60,148 bases of DNA from Ahrensia sp. (GCA_002698425.1 NZXU01000117.1:7762-67909), one strand, 5' to 3'; positions 35,102-44,720 are shown, counted from the stretch's first letter. The notes: generated by a model not told the origin, from the sequence alone. Translations and numbers: made by a program.

Positions 35102-35449
35102 TCAGACCGCCTTTCCGAGGCGCTGGCGCAGGAAGTCGTCATGCTCCATGCCGGCCTGCGCCGCGCCGATGCGCGTCATCGGGGTCGGATCGATGGCCGA
35201 GATCTTCAGAATGAAGAACAGGTTGCCGCCGAGCCGCACCATCTCGTGCCAGTCGCGCGCCTTGACCGCGGACTTTTCCTCGTCGGTCAGGCCGTAGCGG
35301 GCGAGATAGGCGTCTTCGTCGGCCTTGAAGGCCTCGCGGTTCTCGGGCTTGCCGAGATCCATCGCCATCTTGTTGAGCTTGTAGCCCTTCAGGGAACGAG
35401 CCCGGTCGAATAGCGGCGTTTCGGGAATCTGCGTGGCAGCGTCAGCCAT
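35102..35449 (-). CDS. ligA: Extradiol dioxygenase alpha subunit (LigA-type)
   Basis: 115 residues from ATG 35449. Small helical subunit that covers the LigB active site. Family blocks LKGYKLNKMAMDLGKPENRE and LTDEEKSAVKARDWHEMVRL followed by GGNLFFILKI are clear. The frame is open upstream, but the conserved start MADAATQIPETPLFDRA fits this ATG. It overlaps the upstream hydrolase stop by 8 bp. Confidence 0.9.
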   Translation of the reverse strand: MADAATQIPETPLFDRARSLKGYKLNKMAMDLGKPENREAFKADEDAYLARYGLTDEEKSAVKARDWHEMVRLGGNLFFILKISAIDPTPMTRIGAAQAGMEHDDFLRQRLGKAV

Positions 35450-36152
35450 TGTCGTCTCCAAATCGGCGGGTAAGCCATTCCATGATTGCGGCCGCGGTTT
35501 CGGCCGGCCGTTCGACCGGCGCGAAATGGCCGGCATTCTCGATCGTCACCAGTTCCGGGTCCGCAACCTCGGTGGCGATTTCCTCGTGCTGGGCAATCGG
35601 GCTCCAGACATCCTGGCGCGCGGTCACCAGCAGGACAGGGCAGGTGATCTCTTTCAGATAGGCGCTGGCGTTCGGACGGCCGACCAGCGCCCAAATCTGG
35701 CGCTCGTGCACGTCCGCGCCGGCGCGCAGAACCATTTCCTTCAATTCCGCGACCAGCGCTTCGTCGGAAACCCGGGCGGGATCGAGCATGCCCGGCAACC
35801 ATTGGTCGGCGAGCTTGTCCATGCTCTCATGGCCAAGGTCGATCATCGCCTGGCGCTTGACTTCCTCGCCTTCGCGCTTCGGGTGATGGCCCGTATTGGC
35901 GAGCACCAGTCCCTTGATGCGGTCCGGCGCGATATGCGCCATTTCCATCGCCACGCGACCGCCCATCGAATGCCCGACGGCAATGATCGGCCCGTCGATG
36001 GCGGCGAGGACGCTTTGCGCCATTTCGGTGATCGAGGCCTGCGTCGTGACGTCGGCGTGATGTACGGGAAACGTCCCTGCGGCCGCTTCGGCGACAGGCT
36101 CCCACACGATCCGGTCGGAGACCAGGCCGGGGATCAGAACAAGCGTCGTCAT
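35442..36152 (-). CDS. Alpha/beta hydrolase, first gene of the lig operon
   Basis: 236 residues. Catalytic Ser in AVGHSMGGRVAMEMA (about residue 100), Asp in LLVTARQDVWSP, His in IENAGHFAPVERP: a complete triad. It could hydrolyse a meta-cleavage product (as MhpC does) or release an aromatic acid from an ester before ring cleavage. Overlap with ligA and the shared promoter region argue for a joint pathway. The substrate is inferred only. Confidence 0.82.
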   Translation of the reverse strand: MTTLVLIPGLVSDRIVWEPVAEAAAGTFPVHHADVTTQASITEMAQSVLAAIDGPIIAVGHSMGGRVAMEMAHIAPDRIKGLVLANTGHHPKREGEEVKRQAMIDLGHESMDKLADQWLPGMLDPARVSDEALVAELKEMVLRAGADVHERQIWALVGRPNASAYLKEITCPVLLVTARQDVWSPIAQHEEIATEVADPELVTIENAGHFAPVERPAETAAAIMEWLTRRFGDDNG

Positions 36153-36183
36153 GACGCTATCCCGGATATGAGGCAGGCACAGA

Positions 36184-36193
36184 ATGTATACAT
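36184..36193. promoter_or_regulatory. ATGTATACAT palindrome, site 1 (lig operon)
   Basis: Perfect 10-bp palindrome 32 bp upstream of the hydrolase ATG. GntR/FadR-type regulators often bind short palindromes around GTATAC. A second copy lies 84 bp away and a third upstream of the molybdoenzyme gene. Confidence 0.55.
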
Positions 36194-36267
36194 GAATTTC
36201 ATATAATCCGCTCCTGATACGATCTCAAGTCTTATAATGTAAGAAAAAACACGAAATTTTGCGTCGA

Positions 36268-36277
36268 ATGTATACCA
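36268..36277. promoter_or_regulatory. ATGTATACCA near-palindrome, site 2 (lig operon)
   Basis: Keeps ATGTATAC of site 1 with one change at the outer edge. Its centre is 84 bp from site 1, close to eight helical turns, so two bound proteins would face the same side. AT-rich DNA with promoter-like hexamers lies between the two sites. Confidence 0.5.
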
Positions 36278-36371
36278 AGGGCGGTGTCAAACAGGGCCAT
36301 TCGCCTGAGCGTGGCCGCCAATCGGCAATACGACTGCGCGCCCCGATCGTGAGGCGCAGGTCGAAATCCGC

Positions 36372-39017
36372 TTAAGCCAGCGTCCGGTCGAGGATGTCGC
36401 GCACGTCGCGCGACAGATGCTGGCGCGAGGAAAGCAGCTGCATCGCCGCTCTTGCCTTCTCCCTGCGGCCCGGTTCGAGGTTCTTCCAGGAGCGCATCGC
36501 AGTCAGCAGCCGCGCGGCCACCTGCGGATTGGAGCCGTCGAGCCGGCCGATCGCCTGGCACAGGAACTGGTAGCCTTCGCCGTCGACCCGGTTGAAACCG
36601 GTGGGGTTGCCGGTGGAGAACGCCCCGATCAGCGACCGCACGCGGTTCGGGTTGTCCCAGGAGAAGCCCGGATTGCCGGTGAGCGTCTTGACGGTCTCGA
36701 GCGTTTTCTCGCCGGGCGCGGTCGCCTGGATCATGAACCACTTGTCCATGACGATCGGTTCGGACCGGAACTCCAGCTGGAAGGATTTCAGTGAGTCTAG
36801 CGTCTCGTCGGCCAGCGGCTTCAGATGCGCCATCAGGGCCAACGCATGCGCGCGCTCGGTCATGTTGTCGGCCTCGGCATAGACCTTCGCGGCGCGGGTG
36901 AGGTCGTGGTCCGCGTGGCAGAGATAGGCGAGCGCGATGCCGCGCAGAGACCGTTTGCCCGCGCTGGTCGCGTCCGGGGAGTAGGGGCCATTCGCCTCCA
37001 GCCCGTGGAAGAGGCGCGCGAACACCCGTTCGCCGGCCTTGCCCAGTTGCCGCGACGCGGCGACATGCACGCGATGGACGGCCTCCGGATCGATGCCCGA
37101 GCCGATTTCGCGGGCGATGTCGTTTTCGCTCGGCAAGGTCAGGCAGAGCGCCCGAAAGGCGTGCTCATAGGTGTCGTCGGCGGCGATGTCCGTCAGGATT
37201 TCGAGCGTCCCGGGATCGAAGACGTCGCCAGTGGCGTCCGCCGGCCGTCCCGCAGCCTGCTTCATTTGCCGGCTGATCAGCGCCGACAGGGCCTGCCAGC
37301 GGCCATACTCGTCCGGGTCGTTGCGTGCGAGGAAGGAGAGTTCGCTGTCCTCCGGCTCCGGATACAGGGTAACCGGCGCGGAGAAACCGCGCAGCAGCGA
37401 CGCGACCGGCTTTTCCTCAATCCCCTCGAAGACGATCTCGTGGCGCGCCTGCGTCAGGTGGATGACGTCGCCGGTCACCTCGGCGCCCGAGGCGGACGTC
37501 CATTCCATGTCGCCGGTCCCCGCCGAGACGAGGCCGAATTGCACCGGAATGTGCATCGGCGCATGCGGCGCGCCGTCGATCGGCGGCTTCAGCCGCTGCT
37601 CGAAGGTCAGGGTGAAGCGCTGCGCGTCGGCGTCGTAGGCCGAGTCCGCTGTCAGCGTCGGGGTGCCCGGCTGTTCGTACCAGAGGGCGAACTGGGTGAG
37701 ATCGGCACCGCTCGCATCCTCGAAGGCCTTGACGAACTGTTCGATCGTCGCGGCCTCGCCGTCGTGGCGGTCGAAATAGAGATCGAGCCCGGCCCGGAAC
37801 GTCTCGGGCCCGAGGATGGTGCGGATCATCCGCACGACCTCCGAGCCCTTCTCGTAGACGGTCGCCGTGTAGAAATTGTTGATCTCCGAATAGCGTCGCG
37901 GCCGCACCGGATGGGCGAGGGGGCCGGCGTCTTCCGGGAACTGGTGCGCCTTGAGGAGCTTCACCTCGGCGATCCGCTTGACCGTGCGCGAGCGCATGTC
38001 GGCAGAGAACTCGTGGTCGCGGAAAACCGTCAGCCCTTCCTTCAGGCAGAGCTGGAACCAGTCGCGGCAAGTGATTCTGTTGCCGGTCCAATTGTGGAAA
38101 TATTCATGCGCGATGATCGCCTCGATATTGGCGTAGTCGGCATCCGTGGCGGTGCGCTCGTCGGCGAGGACATATTTGTCGTTGAAGACGTTGAGGCCCT
38201 TGTTCTCCATTGCGCCCATATTGAAGTCGGAGACGGCGACGATCATGAACACGTCGAGATCGTATTCGCGCCCGAAGGCGTCCTCGTCCCACTTCATCGA
38301 ACGCTTCAGCGCGTCCATCGCATAGGCCGCGCGCGGTTCCTTGCCATGTTCGACATAGATTTCGAGCGCGACGTCGCGCCCGCTCATTGTCTTGAATGTG
38401 TCGCGCACGACGCCGAGATTGCCGGCGACCAGCGCGAACAGATAGGCGGGCTTGGGGAAGGGATCGTGCCAAACCGCATAATGCCAGCCATTCTCCAGAA
38501 CGCCGTCCTCGATCCGGTTGCCGTTCGACAGCAGCAACGGCGCATCCTCGGTCCGCGCCTCGATCCGCACGGTGTAGACGGACAGGACATCGGGACGGTC
38601 GAGGAAATAGGTGATGCGGCGGAAACCCTCGGCCTCGCATTGCGTGCAATAGGTGCCCGACGAGCGATAGAGCCCCATGAGCTGCTTGTTCGCCGAAGGG
38701 TCGAGCTTCGTCTCGATCTCCACCGTGAAGCTGTCATCCTCCGGTAATTCGCCGATGACAAGCTTGTCCGGCGTGGCGGTGTATCCGTTTTCCGCCGGTG
38801 TCTCGCCATTGATGCGCAGTCCTTCCAGAACGAGCTCATCGCCATCGAGCACAAGCGGTGCATCCTTCGCTACGCCCTCGCGCCGCCGGATGGCGAGCTT
38901 CGCGCGCACGACGGTGGAATTGGGTTCCAGAGTGAAGGCGAGGTCGGTTGTTTCGATCAGGTAGTCGCTCGGCCGGTAGTCCTCGAGGCGAATGACGGTT
39001 CCGGTTTCGGTGCGCAT
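36372..39017 (-). CDS. pepN: Aminopeptidase N (M1 family)
   Basis: 881 residues from ATG 39017. Zinc exopeptidase removing N-terminal residues from peptides in the cytoplasm. Seen: GAMENKGLN (substrate-anchoring, about 268-276), zinc motif HEYFH (304-308) with the third ligand Glu in CLKEGLTVFRDHEFS, and the catalytic-domain end PVRPRRYSEINNFYTATVYE. Length matches E. coli PepN. The minus-strand frame stays open upstream for another 811 codons opposite the next gene, which is not coding. An ATGTATACAT site lies 50 bp upstream. Confidence 0.95.
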   Translation of the reverse strand: MRTETGTVIRLEDYRPSDYLIETTDLAFTLEPNSTVVRAKLAIRRREGVAKDAPLVLDGDELVLEGLRINGETPAENGYTATPDKLVIGELPEDDSFTVEIETKLDPSANKQLMGLYRSSGTYCTQCEAEGFRRITYFLDRPDVLSVYTVRIEARTEDAPLLLSNGNRIEDGVLENGWHYAVWHDPFPKPAYLFALVAGNLGVVRDTFKTMSGRDVALEIYVEHGKEPRAAYAMDALKRSMKWDEDAFGREYDLDVFMIVAVSDFNMGAMENKGLNVFNDKYVLADERTATDADYANIEAIIAHEYFHNWTGNRITCRDWFQLCLKEGLTVFRDHEFSADMRSRTVKRIAEVKLLKAHQFPEDAGPLAHPVRPRRYSEINNFYTATVYEKGSEVVRMIRTILGPETFRAGLDLYFDRHDGEAATIEQFVKAFEDASGADLTQFALWYEQPGTPTLTADSAYDADAQRFTLTFEQRLKPPIDGAPHAPMHIPVQFGLVSAGTGDMEWTSASGAEVTGDVIHLTQARHEIVFEGIEEKPVASLLRGFSAPVTLYPEPEDSELSFLARNDPDEYGRWQALSALISRQMKQAAGRPADATGDVFDPGTLEILTDIAADDTYEHAFRALCLTLPSENDIAREIGSGIDPEAVHRVHVAASRQLGKAGERVFARLFHGLEANGPYSPDATSAGKRSLRGIALAYLCHADHDLTRAAKVYAEADNMTERAHALALMAHLKPLADETLDSLKSFQLEFRSEPIVMDKWFMIQATAPGEKTLETVKTLTGNPGFSWDNPNRVRSLIGAFSTGNPTGFNRVDGEGYQFLCQAIGRLDGSNPQVAARLLTAMRSWKNLEPGRREKARAAMQLLSSRQHLSRDVRDILDRTLA

Positions 39018-39066
39018 GGCAAAATCCTGTATGCGGGGGTTGTCACGGCCCGCTTCGGAGGAAAAA

Positions 39067-39076
39067 ATGTATACAT
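39067..39076. promoter_or_regulatory. ATGTATACAT palindrome, site 3 (pepN / molybdoenzyme intergenic)
   Basis: Same 10-mer as site 1, in the 174-bp divergent region between pepN and the molybdenum hydroxylase gene. It is 50 bp from the pepN ATG and 116 bp from the oxidase ATG, so it may control either or both. Confidence 0.55.
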
Positions 39077-39191
39077 ACGCGGCCGGGCGCTCGACATTCG
39101 GTCCGCATTGCATATGTTCGCAAACGCACTGCCCCGGTCGGACCGCATCCGCGTACCGACCGACATGGCGGATGGAGGAGTTGAAATCAAG

Positions 39192-41501
39192 ATGAATGTC
39201 GCACCGCCCAAATTCGGATCCAAATCGCTGATCGGAGCTTCCGTCCACCGCAAGGAGGACGACGCCTTCATTCGCGGCAAGGGGCGTTACACGTCCGACA
39301 TTCGCATCGACGGCATGCTGGAAGCCTATGTGCTGCGCTCGCCGGTCGCCAACGCCGCTTACAAGGTCACCTCCGTCGAGGAGGCGAAGAGCGCTCCCGG
39401 CGTTCACCTGGTCCTGACCGCTGATGATATCGCCGATCTCGGCACCCTGACGGCAGTCGGCATGCGTCCCGGCCCCGATGGCACGACGGCGCCTTTCCGG
39501 CCCATTCCGGTGCTGGCGAAGGACCGTGTCCGTCACGTCGGCGACGCGGTCGCGTTCATCGTCGCCGATACGCTCGACCAGGCCAAGGACGCCGCCGAAC
39601 TGATCGAAGTCGACTACGATTCCTCGGATGCGGTCACAGACGTCACGGCCGCCCTGCAGGACGGAGCGCCGCTGGTCTGGCCCGAAGCCGGCTCCAACAC
39701 GGCCTATCTCGGCGCTGCCGGCGATGCGGCGAAGGCGAAGCAGGTCTTCGACGGAGCGGCCCATGTGACGAAGGTGGATTTCATCCAGAACCGCCTTGTC
39801 TCCAACTACATGGAAACGCGCGCTGCCATCGGCGAATACGATGCGGACCGGAAGCGCTTCACGCTGACCTGCGGTTCGCAGGGCGTGCACGGCCAGCGGG
39901 GCATCATTTCCTCGGGCGTATTCGGCATCGAGGCGGAAGACCTGCATGTCATCACGCCGGATGTCGGCGGCGGCTTCGGCCCGAAGGGCTTCGTATATCG
40001 CGAATATCCGCTGGTTCTCGAAGCCGCCAAGCGCCTCGGAAAACCGGTGCGCTGGGTCGGTGAACGCACGGAACACTTCCTCGTCGACAATCACGGCCGC
40101 GCCAACACCGTCCATGCCGAGATGGCGATGGACGAGAACGGCCGTTTCCAGGCGATCCGCATCGACCTGAAGGCCGACATGGGCGCCTATACCCACCAGT
40201 TCGGCGTCGCCATTCCGTGGTTCGGCGCGATGATGGCGACCGGCGTCTACGATATCCCGGTGCTCGACTTCCACCTGACCGGTGTTTTCACCAATACCAC
40301 GCCCGTCGACGCCTACCGTGGCGCGGGCCGGCCGGAAGCCGCGTTCCTGATCGAAAAGCTGGTCGACCAGTGTGCCCGCGAGATGAAACTGACGCCGGAC
40401 GAAATCCGCCGCCGCAACTTCATCAAGCCCGAGCAGTTCCCCTACAAGACGCAGGGCGGCCGGACCTACGATGTCGGCGAGTTCGAGGCCTGCATGGACC
40501 AGTCGATGAAAGACGCCGACTGGGACGGTTTCGAAAAGCGGCTGGAGGCGTCGAAGGCGGACGGCAAGCTGCGCGGCATCGGCATGTCCTACTATATCGA
40601 GGCATGCGCCTTTGCCGGGTCGGAGCCGGCCTATCTGCAATTGCTCGACGACGGCACCGTCACCATGGATATCGGCACCCAGTCGAACGGGCAGGGCCAT
40701 GCGACGGCCTATGCGCAGTTCGTCGCCGGCACGCTTGGCCTCGATGTCGACAAGGTGCAGGTGATCCAGGGCGACTCCGACCGCATCCCGACAGGCGGCG
40801 GCACCGGCGGCTCGCGCTCGATCCCGCTTGGCGGCGTTTCGGCCTATTACGCCAGCGAGGAACTGGCCAAGAAGATCAAGAAGTTGGCCGCCGACGAGCT
40901 CGAAGCCTCGCCCGACGATATCGAACTGGCCGATGGCGAAGCCGTCGTCGCCGGTACGGACCGCAGCGTCACGCTGGCCGAACTCGCAAAGAAGGCTCCG
41001 GATCCCGCCGACCTTTTGGCGAAAGCCGAATTCAAGCAGGACGAGGCGACCTATCCCAATGGCTGTCATATCTGCGAGGTCGAGATCGATCCGGCGACCG
41101 GCGTCACCGAAGTGGTCTCCTTTTCCATCGTCGACGATTACGGCCTGACAGTGAACCCGATCCTGCTCGCCGGCCAGGTGCATGGCGGCGTCGTGCAGGG
41201 CATCGGCCAGGCGCTGTACGAGGGCGCCGTCTATGACGAGACCGGCCAGCTGCTCACCGCGACCTTCATGGACTACACCATGCCGCATGCCGATCATTTC
41301 CCGGAGATCAAGTTCGACACGCGCAACGTGCCGTCGACCACCAACGCGCTCGGCATCAAGGGTGCGGGCGAGGCGGCCACGATCGGCGCGACACCCGCGG
41401 TCATGAACGCGGTCTATGACGCGCTCTGGCGGGCCAAGGGCATTTCCCACATCGAAATGCCGGTCACGCCTTCGAACATGTGGGCAGTGCTGAACGGATA
41501 G
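39192..41501 (+). CDS. Orphan molybdopterin-binding large subunit, xanthine dehydrogenase/CoxL family
   Basis: 769 residues from ATG 39192 (GGAGGAG at 39174-39180); upstream in-frame ATGs at 39108 and 39165 are less likely. It has the active-site loop [14 protein letters not shown] (about 372-385), the AYRGAGR form typical of aldehyde-oxidase-type or form-II CoxL proteins rather than true CO dehydrogenase (AYxCSFR), and the catalytic Glu in [16 protein letters not shown] (about 722-735). The FAD and [2Fe-2S] subunits normally encoded beside it are absent; flanking genes are pepN and dtd. Substrate likely an aldehyde or N-heterocycle; unknown. Confidence 0.88.
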   Translation: MNVAPPKFGSKSLIGASVHRKEDDAFIRGKGRYTSDIRIDGMLEAYVLRSPVANAAYKVTSVEEAKSAPGVHLVLTADDIADLGTLTAVGMRPGPDGTTAPFRPIPVLAKDRVRHVGDAVAFIVADTLDQAKDAAELIEVDYDSSDAVTDVTAALQDGAPLVWPEAGSNTAYLGAAGDAAKAKQVFDGAAHVTKVDFIQNRLVSNYMETRAAIGEYDADRKRFTLTCGSQGVHGQRGIISSGVFGIEAEDLHVITPDVGGGFGPKGFVYREYPLVLEAAKRLGKPVRWVGERTEHFLVDNHGRANTVHAEMAMDENGRFQAIRIDLKADMGAYTHQFGVAIPWFGAMMATGVYDIPVLDFHLTGVFTNTTPVDAYRGAGRPEAAFLIEKLVDQCAREMKLTPDEIRRRNFIKPEQFPYKTQGGRTYDVGEFEACMDQSMKDADWDGFEKRLEASKADGKLRGIGMSYYIEACAFAGSEPAYLQLLDDGTVTMDIGTQSNGQGHATAYAQFVAGTLGLDVDKVQVIQGDSDRIPTGGGTGGSRSIPLGGVSAYYASEELAKKIKKLAADELEASPDDIELADGEAVVAGTDRSVTLAELAKKAPDPADLLAKAEFKQDEATYPNGCHICEVEIDPATGVTEVVSFSIVDDYGLTVNPILLAGQVHGGVVQGIGQALYEGAVYDETGQLLTATFMDYTMPHADHFPEIKFDTRNVPSTTNALGIKGAGEAATIGATPAVMNAVYDALWRAKGISHIEMPVTPSNMWAVLNG

Positions 41502-41944
41502 TGCGCGCGCTCGTCCAACGTGTCTCAGAGGCCAGCGTCACGGTCGATGGGGAGATTGCCGGGAAGATCGGCACGGGACTGCTCGTCTTCGTCTGCGCGA
41601 TGCGGGGCGATGCCGAAGCGCAATCCGAATGGCTTGCCCGAAAGCTGGTCAATCTGCGTATCTTCCCCGACGACGCAGGCCGCATGAACCGCTCCCTCGT
41701 CGATATCGGCGGCGCGGCACTGGTGGTCTCGCAATTCACCCTTGCCGCAGAAACCAAGGGCAATCGCCCGGGCTTCTCCGCCGCGGCCCCGCCCGACGAG
41801 GGCAAGCGCCTCTATGAGCATTTCTCCGAGCAGGTTCGCGCGCATGGCGTTTCTGTCGCCAATGGCATCTTCGGCGCGGACATGAAGGTGGCGCTGGTCA
41901 ATGACGGCCCGGTAACGATCTGGCTGGACAGCGAAGCAAAGTAG
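41501..41944 (+). CDS. dtd: D-aminoacyl-tRNA deacylase
   Basis: 147 residues from GTG 41501, which overlaps the upstream stop TAG by one base. It removes D-amino acids and misplaced glycine from tRNA. Motifs are intact: [16 protein letters not shown] (about 79-94) with the catalytic SQxT, and the Gly-cisPro loop NDGPVTIW near the end. The N-terminal [17 protein letters not shown] is the family start and fixes the GTG. Confidence 0.95.
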   Translation: MRALVQRVSEASVTVDGEIAGKIGTGLLVFVCAMRGDAEAQSEWLARKLVNLRIFPDDAGRMNRSLVDIGGAALVVSQFTLAAETKGNRPGFSAAAPPDEGKRLYEHFSEQVRAHGVSVANGIFGADMKVALVNDGPVTIWLDSEAK

Positions 41945-41992
41945 GCCAGGATTTTCCTCTCCGGAACAATGACTTGCGTCTGAATCCTGGCC
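41944..41992. repeat. Inverted repeat immediately after dtd
   Basis: GGCCAGGATT (41944-41953) and AATCCTGGCC (41983-41992) are perfect 10-bp arms around 29 bases, followed by GAAAAAGA rather than a T tract. It may be a weak terminator or mRNA-end structure for the molybdoenzyme-dtd unit. Confidence 0.45.
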
Positions 41993-42136
41993 GAAAAAGA
42001 TATCGGCGCGGCGCTCGTATCGCGTGCCTCCCTTCGGATTACGGATATTCCGTTACGGAATCTTTATGCCTTTTTCAGAGCATGTCGGGAAAAACGCCGC
42101 CGAAAATCGGCGATTGCGGGGAGCGAGACAGGCCAA

Positions 42137-42925
42137 ATGAACCTTGATTGGTCGAAAAGGGGACGGGCGCGCGTCTGGGCTGTTACGGTCACGGGCACGC
42201 TGATCTGTATCGCTTTCGCCCTGGCCTTCGACAGCTATTCCTTTGCGACTGGCGAATGGCGCTGGGGGAGCGATCCGCTCAACAATTTCCTCATTCCCGG
42301 CCTGATCGCGCCGCCGCTTTTCTTCCTGTTTTCCAACAAGCTGCGGGAACTCGCCATCGCCCATCACGAATTGGCGACCGTCGCGGCGACCGATGGCCTG
42401 ACATCCCTGCTCAACCGGCGTGCTTTCTCGGAAATGGTGGATGGCTATCTGCAAAAGGTGGAAAAGGCCGCGACCCGCGACCATGACGGGCTGCTGTTGA
42501 TCGATATCGACCATTTCAAGGTGGTCAATGACAGTTTCGGTCACGATCTCGGTGACGAAGCGCTGAAGCTGATTGCGTCGACAATCAGCACCAATGTGCG
42601 CGAGACCGATTTGGTCGGGCGGCTGGGCGGCGAGGAGTTCGGCGTTTTTATTCCCGCGCAGTCGCCTGAACGGATATCGGCGATGGCCGAGCGTATAAGA
42701 ACCGCTGTCACCGATGCGCATTTCGCGCCGAATGGCCGCGTGCATCCGCTATCGGTCAGCGTCGGCGGGCTGATCTTCGGCCGTGGTCTGTCCTTTTCGG
42801 ATATCTATCGCGGAGCCGACGAGCGGCTTTACGAGGCGAAGAGGAACGGGCGTAACCGTATCGAGATGTCCACCCTGGAGGCGGCTGCGACGCCTGCGCG
42901 GATGGACGCGCCGACCATTCACTGA
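42137..42925 (+). CDS. Membrane diguanylate cyclase
   Basis: 262 residues. Two N-terminal membrane helices (about 11-31 and 50-67), then a GGDEF domain with the active-site GGEEF at 164-168 and IDIDHFKVVNDSFGHDLGD before it. An inhibitory I-site RxxD is present (R155-ETD158, five residues before GGEEF), so product feedback is expected. It makes the second messenger c-di-GMP from two GTP. No recognisable sensory domain besides the membrane part. The stop overlaps the convergent phosphatase gene by 7 bp. Confidence 0.9.
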   Translation: MNLDWSKRGRARVWAVTVTGTLICIAFALAFDSYSFATGEWRWGSDPLNNFLIPGLIAPPLFFLFSNKLRELAIAHHELATVAATDGLTSLLNRRAFSEMVDGYLQKVEKAATRDHDGLLLIDIDHFKVVNDSFGHDLGDEALKLIASTISTNVRETDLVGRLGGEEFGVFIPAQSPERISAMAERIRTAVTDAHFAPNGRVHPLSVSVGGLIFGRGLSFSDIYRGADERLYEAKRNGRNRIEMSTLEAAATPARMDAPTIH

Positions 42926-43689
42926 AGCGGCTGCATCAGCGCCGTCACCGCGTCCCGAAGGTTCTTGAATTCATGGCTGGGCGGCGGCTCAAGTCCTTCA
43001 GCCGCACCCTCGCGCCATTTGCCGGTATGGACGAGCACGCCGGTTAGTCCGCACGCGACCGCCGCGCTGGCATCGAACTCGGCATCGTCTCCGATCATCG
43101 CGACGTCCCGCGGCGCCAAGTCCATATCGGCGCAGGCGGCGCGGAAGAATTCCGGCGCGGGCTTGCCAATCACCTCCGCCTCGCATTCGCTGGCGTATTC
43201 CAGCGCCGCGACGAAGGCGCCGGCATCGAGACATACTCCGTCCGGCCCGGCAAATTTGCGGTTCCTGGCCAGGGCGATGAAGTCGGCGCCGCTGTCGAGC
43301 AGGCGGAACGCCTCGTTCAGCGCCCGGTAGGTGAAGCCTTCTCCCGCGTCGCCGAGGATCACCGCTGCCCAATCGCCTTCCGGAAGGTCGAAAAAATCCT
43401 CCATCAGCGCCGGATGAACGAGGAAATGCGCTTTCAACCCGCGTTCGTCGATGATCTGCCGCGCAGCCATGGCCGGGGTGAAGACGTGTTGCGGCTCGGT
43501 CGTCACGCCCAACGCCGCGAGCTTTTCGACGATGGATCGCCTCGGTGCGCTGGTCGTGTTGGTGAGGAACCGGAAGGGGCGACCTTGCTGACGCAGCATG
43601 TCGATCGCCTCGGCAGATCCTTCGATTAGCGAATCGCCCTGATAGACCACGCCGCCAAGATCGATCAGGAAGCCTTTCGTCTCTGTCAT
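42919..43689 (-). CDS. HAD-family IIA phosphatase, LHPP-like
   Basis: 256 residues from ATG 43689. Motif I reads FLIDLGGVVYQGD, i.e. DxGGV in place of the common DxDxT/V, as in LHPP-type proteins (DISGVL). Motif II is LTNTTSAPRR, Lys in VIGKPAPEFF, and the acidic end MIGDDAEFDASAAVACGLTG. LHPP relatives hydrolyse phospho-His, phospho-Lys and pyrophosphate; substrate here is inferred from family only. The open frame upstream to 44241 overlaps the SDR gene and is not coding. Confidence 0.85.
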   Translation of the reverse strand: MTETKGFLIDLGGVVYQGDSLIEGSAEAIDMLRQQGRPFRFLTNTTSAPRRSIVEKLAALGVTTEPQHVFTPAMAARQIIDERGLKAHFLVHPALMEDFFDLPEGDWAAVILGDAGEGFTYRALNEAFRLLDSGADFIALARNRKFAGPDGVCLDAGAFVAALEYASECEAEVIGKPAPEFFRAACADMDLAPRDVAMIGDDAEFDASAAVACGLTGVLVHTGKWREGAAEGLEPPPSHEFKNLRDAVTALMQPLQ

Positions 43690-43864
43690 GGATGTCCGTC
43701 GGTACAATTGCTGCGACGGGTGACCAGTCTGCGCATGTTTGTGCGCCGCGTCAAACACCCGCATCAGGCAGGCAATGCTTGCCGTCCCATGGTCTGCCTG
43801 ATACCCATTTGAAGACGCGCAATTCTCGTAAGGCGCGAATCTTGCGGCAAGATACACGCGATTG

Positions 43865-44719
43865 ATGAATTCATTCAGGGACAGGACGGCCTTCATTACC
43901 GGCGGCGCAGGCGGGATCGGGCTGTCTGTCGCTCGCAGCCTCGGCAAGCGGGGCGCGGCGGTCATGCTGGCGGACCTTGACGGTGAAGCGGCGGCACGGG
44001 CAGCGGCGACATTGTCGGACGAGGGGATCGTGGCGGCGTCTGTCGGCTGCGACGTCGCCGATGCATCCGCAGTCGAAAATGCGGCCCGGGAGACGCTGCA
44101 GCGTTTCGGCAAGGTGCATATCGTCGTCAACAATGCGGGCGTGTCCCTCGACGGCAAGACCGGCGAGATCCCGCTGGAAGACTGGCGCTGGATCGTCGAC
44201 ATCAACCTGATGGGCGTGGTCAATGGCGTCGAGATCTTCACGCCTCTGATCCGGTCCCACGGGGAGGGCGGTTATATCGTCAACACGGCCTCGATCGCGG
44301 GCCTGTGGCCGACCGCGCGATCGGGGCCGTACACAGCGACGAAATTCGCCGTGGTCGGATATTCCGAGGCGATACGCCACGACCTGGAGGACGACAATAT
44401 CGGCGTCAGCGTCGTCTGCCCGGGATGGGTGCGGACCGGAATCCACGAGACCAGCGAGCGGCGGCCGTCGCGCCACGGATCGGCCGCAGATATCGAACAC
44501 AAGCAAAGCGACGCCATGCGCATGGCCGAGCGGGAGATCGGCCGGGGGCTCGATCCGGCGGTGGTCGGCGAATGGATCGCCGACAGCATGGCGGCGCGGC
44601 GGTTCTATATCTTCACGCATCCGGACATGGCCGGGGTGATCATGTCGCGGGCGCGCGCCATGCGGGTCGATTACGCGGCCTGCATGGACGATCCCCGCTT
44701 TGCCAGAGAGGAGCAATGA
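43865..44719 (+). CDS. Short-chain dehydrogenase/reductase
   Basis: 284 residues from ATG 43865. Rossmann motif TGGAGGIG (about 13-20), NNAG (about 89-92), catalytic Ser in NTASIAG and the YTATKFAV Tyr-x-x-x-Lys (about 158-165). With the Baeyer-Villiger monooxygenase and esterase downstream it may oxidise a secondary alcohol to the ketone that the monooxygenase uses; this pathway role is inferred. It ends 1 base before the GTG of the monooxygenase gene. Confidence 0.88.
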   Translation: MNSFRDRTAFITGGAGGIGLSVARSLGKRGAAVMLADLDGEAAARAAATLSDEGIVAASVGCDVADASAVENAARETLQRFGKVHIVVNNAGVSLDGKTGEIPLEDWRWIVDINLMGVVNGVEIFTPLIRSHGEGGYIVNTASIAGLWPTARSGPYTATKFAVVGYSEAIRHDLEDDNIGVSVVCPGWVRTGIHETSERRPSRHGSAADIEHKQSDAMRMAEREIGRGLDPAVVGEWIADSMAARRFYIFTHPDMAGVIMSRARAMRVDYAACMDDPRFAREEQ

Positions 44720-44720
44720 C

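Noticed and set aside
36825..38747. 640-codon plus-strand ORF
   Set aside because: It is antisense to pepN, whose motifs GAMENKGLN and HEYFH are intact. The predicted peptide has no recognisable domain; long shadows are expected at this GC content.
39018..41450. Minus-strand frame open for 811 codons beyond the pepN start
   Set aside because: It lies opposite the molybdenum hydroxylase gene with all its catalytic motifs. The pepN family start and length fit ATG 39017.
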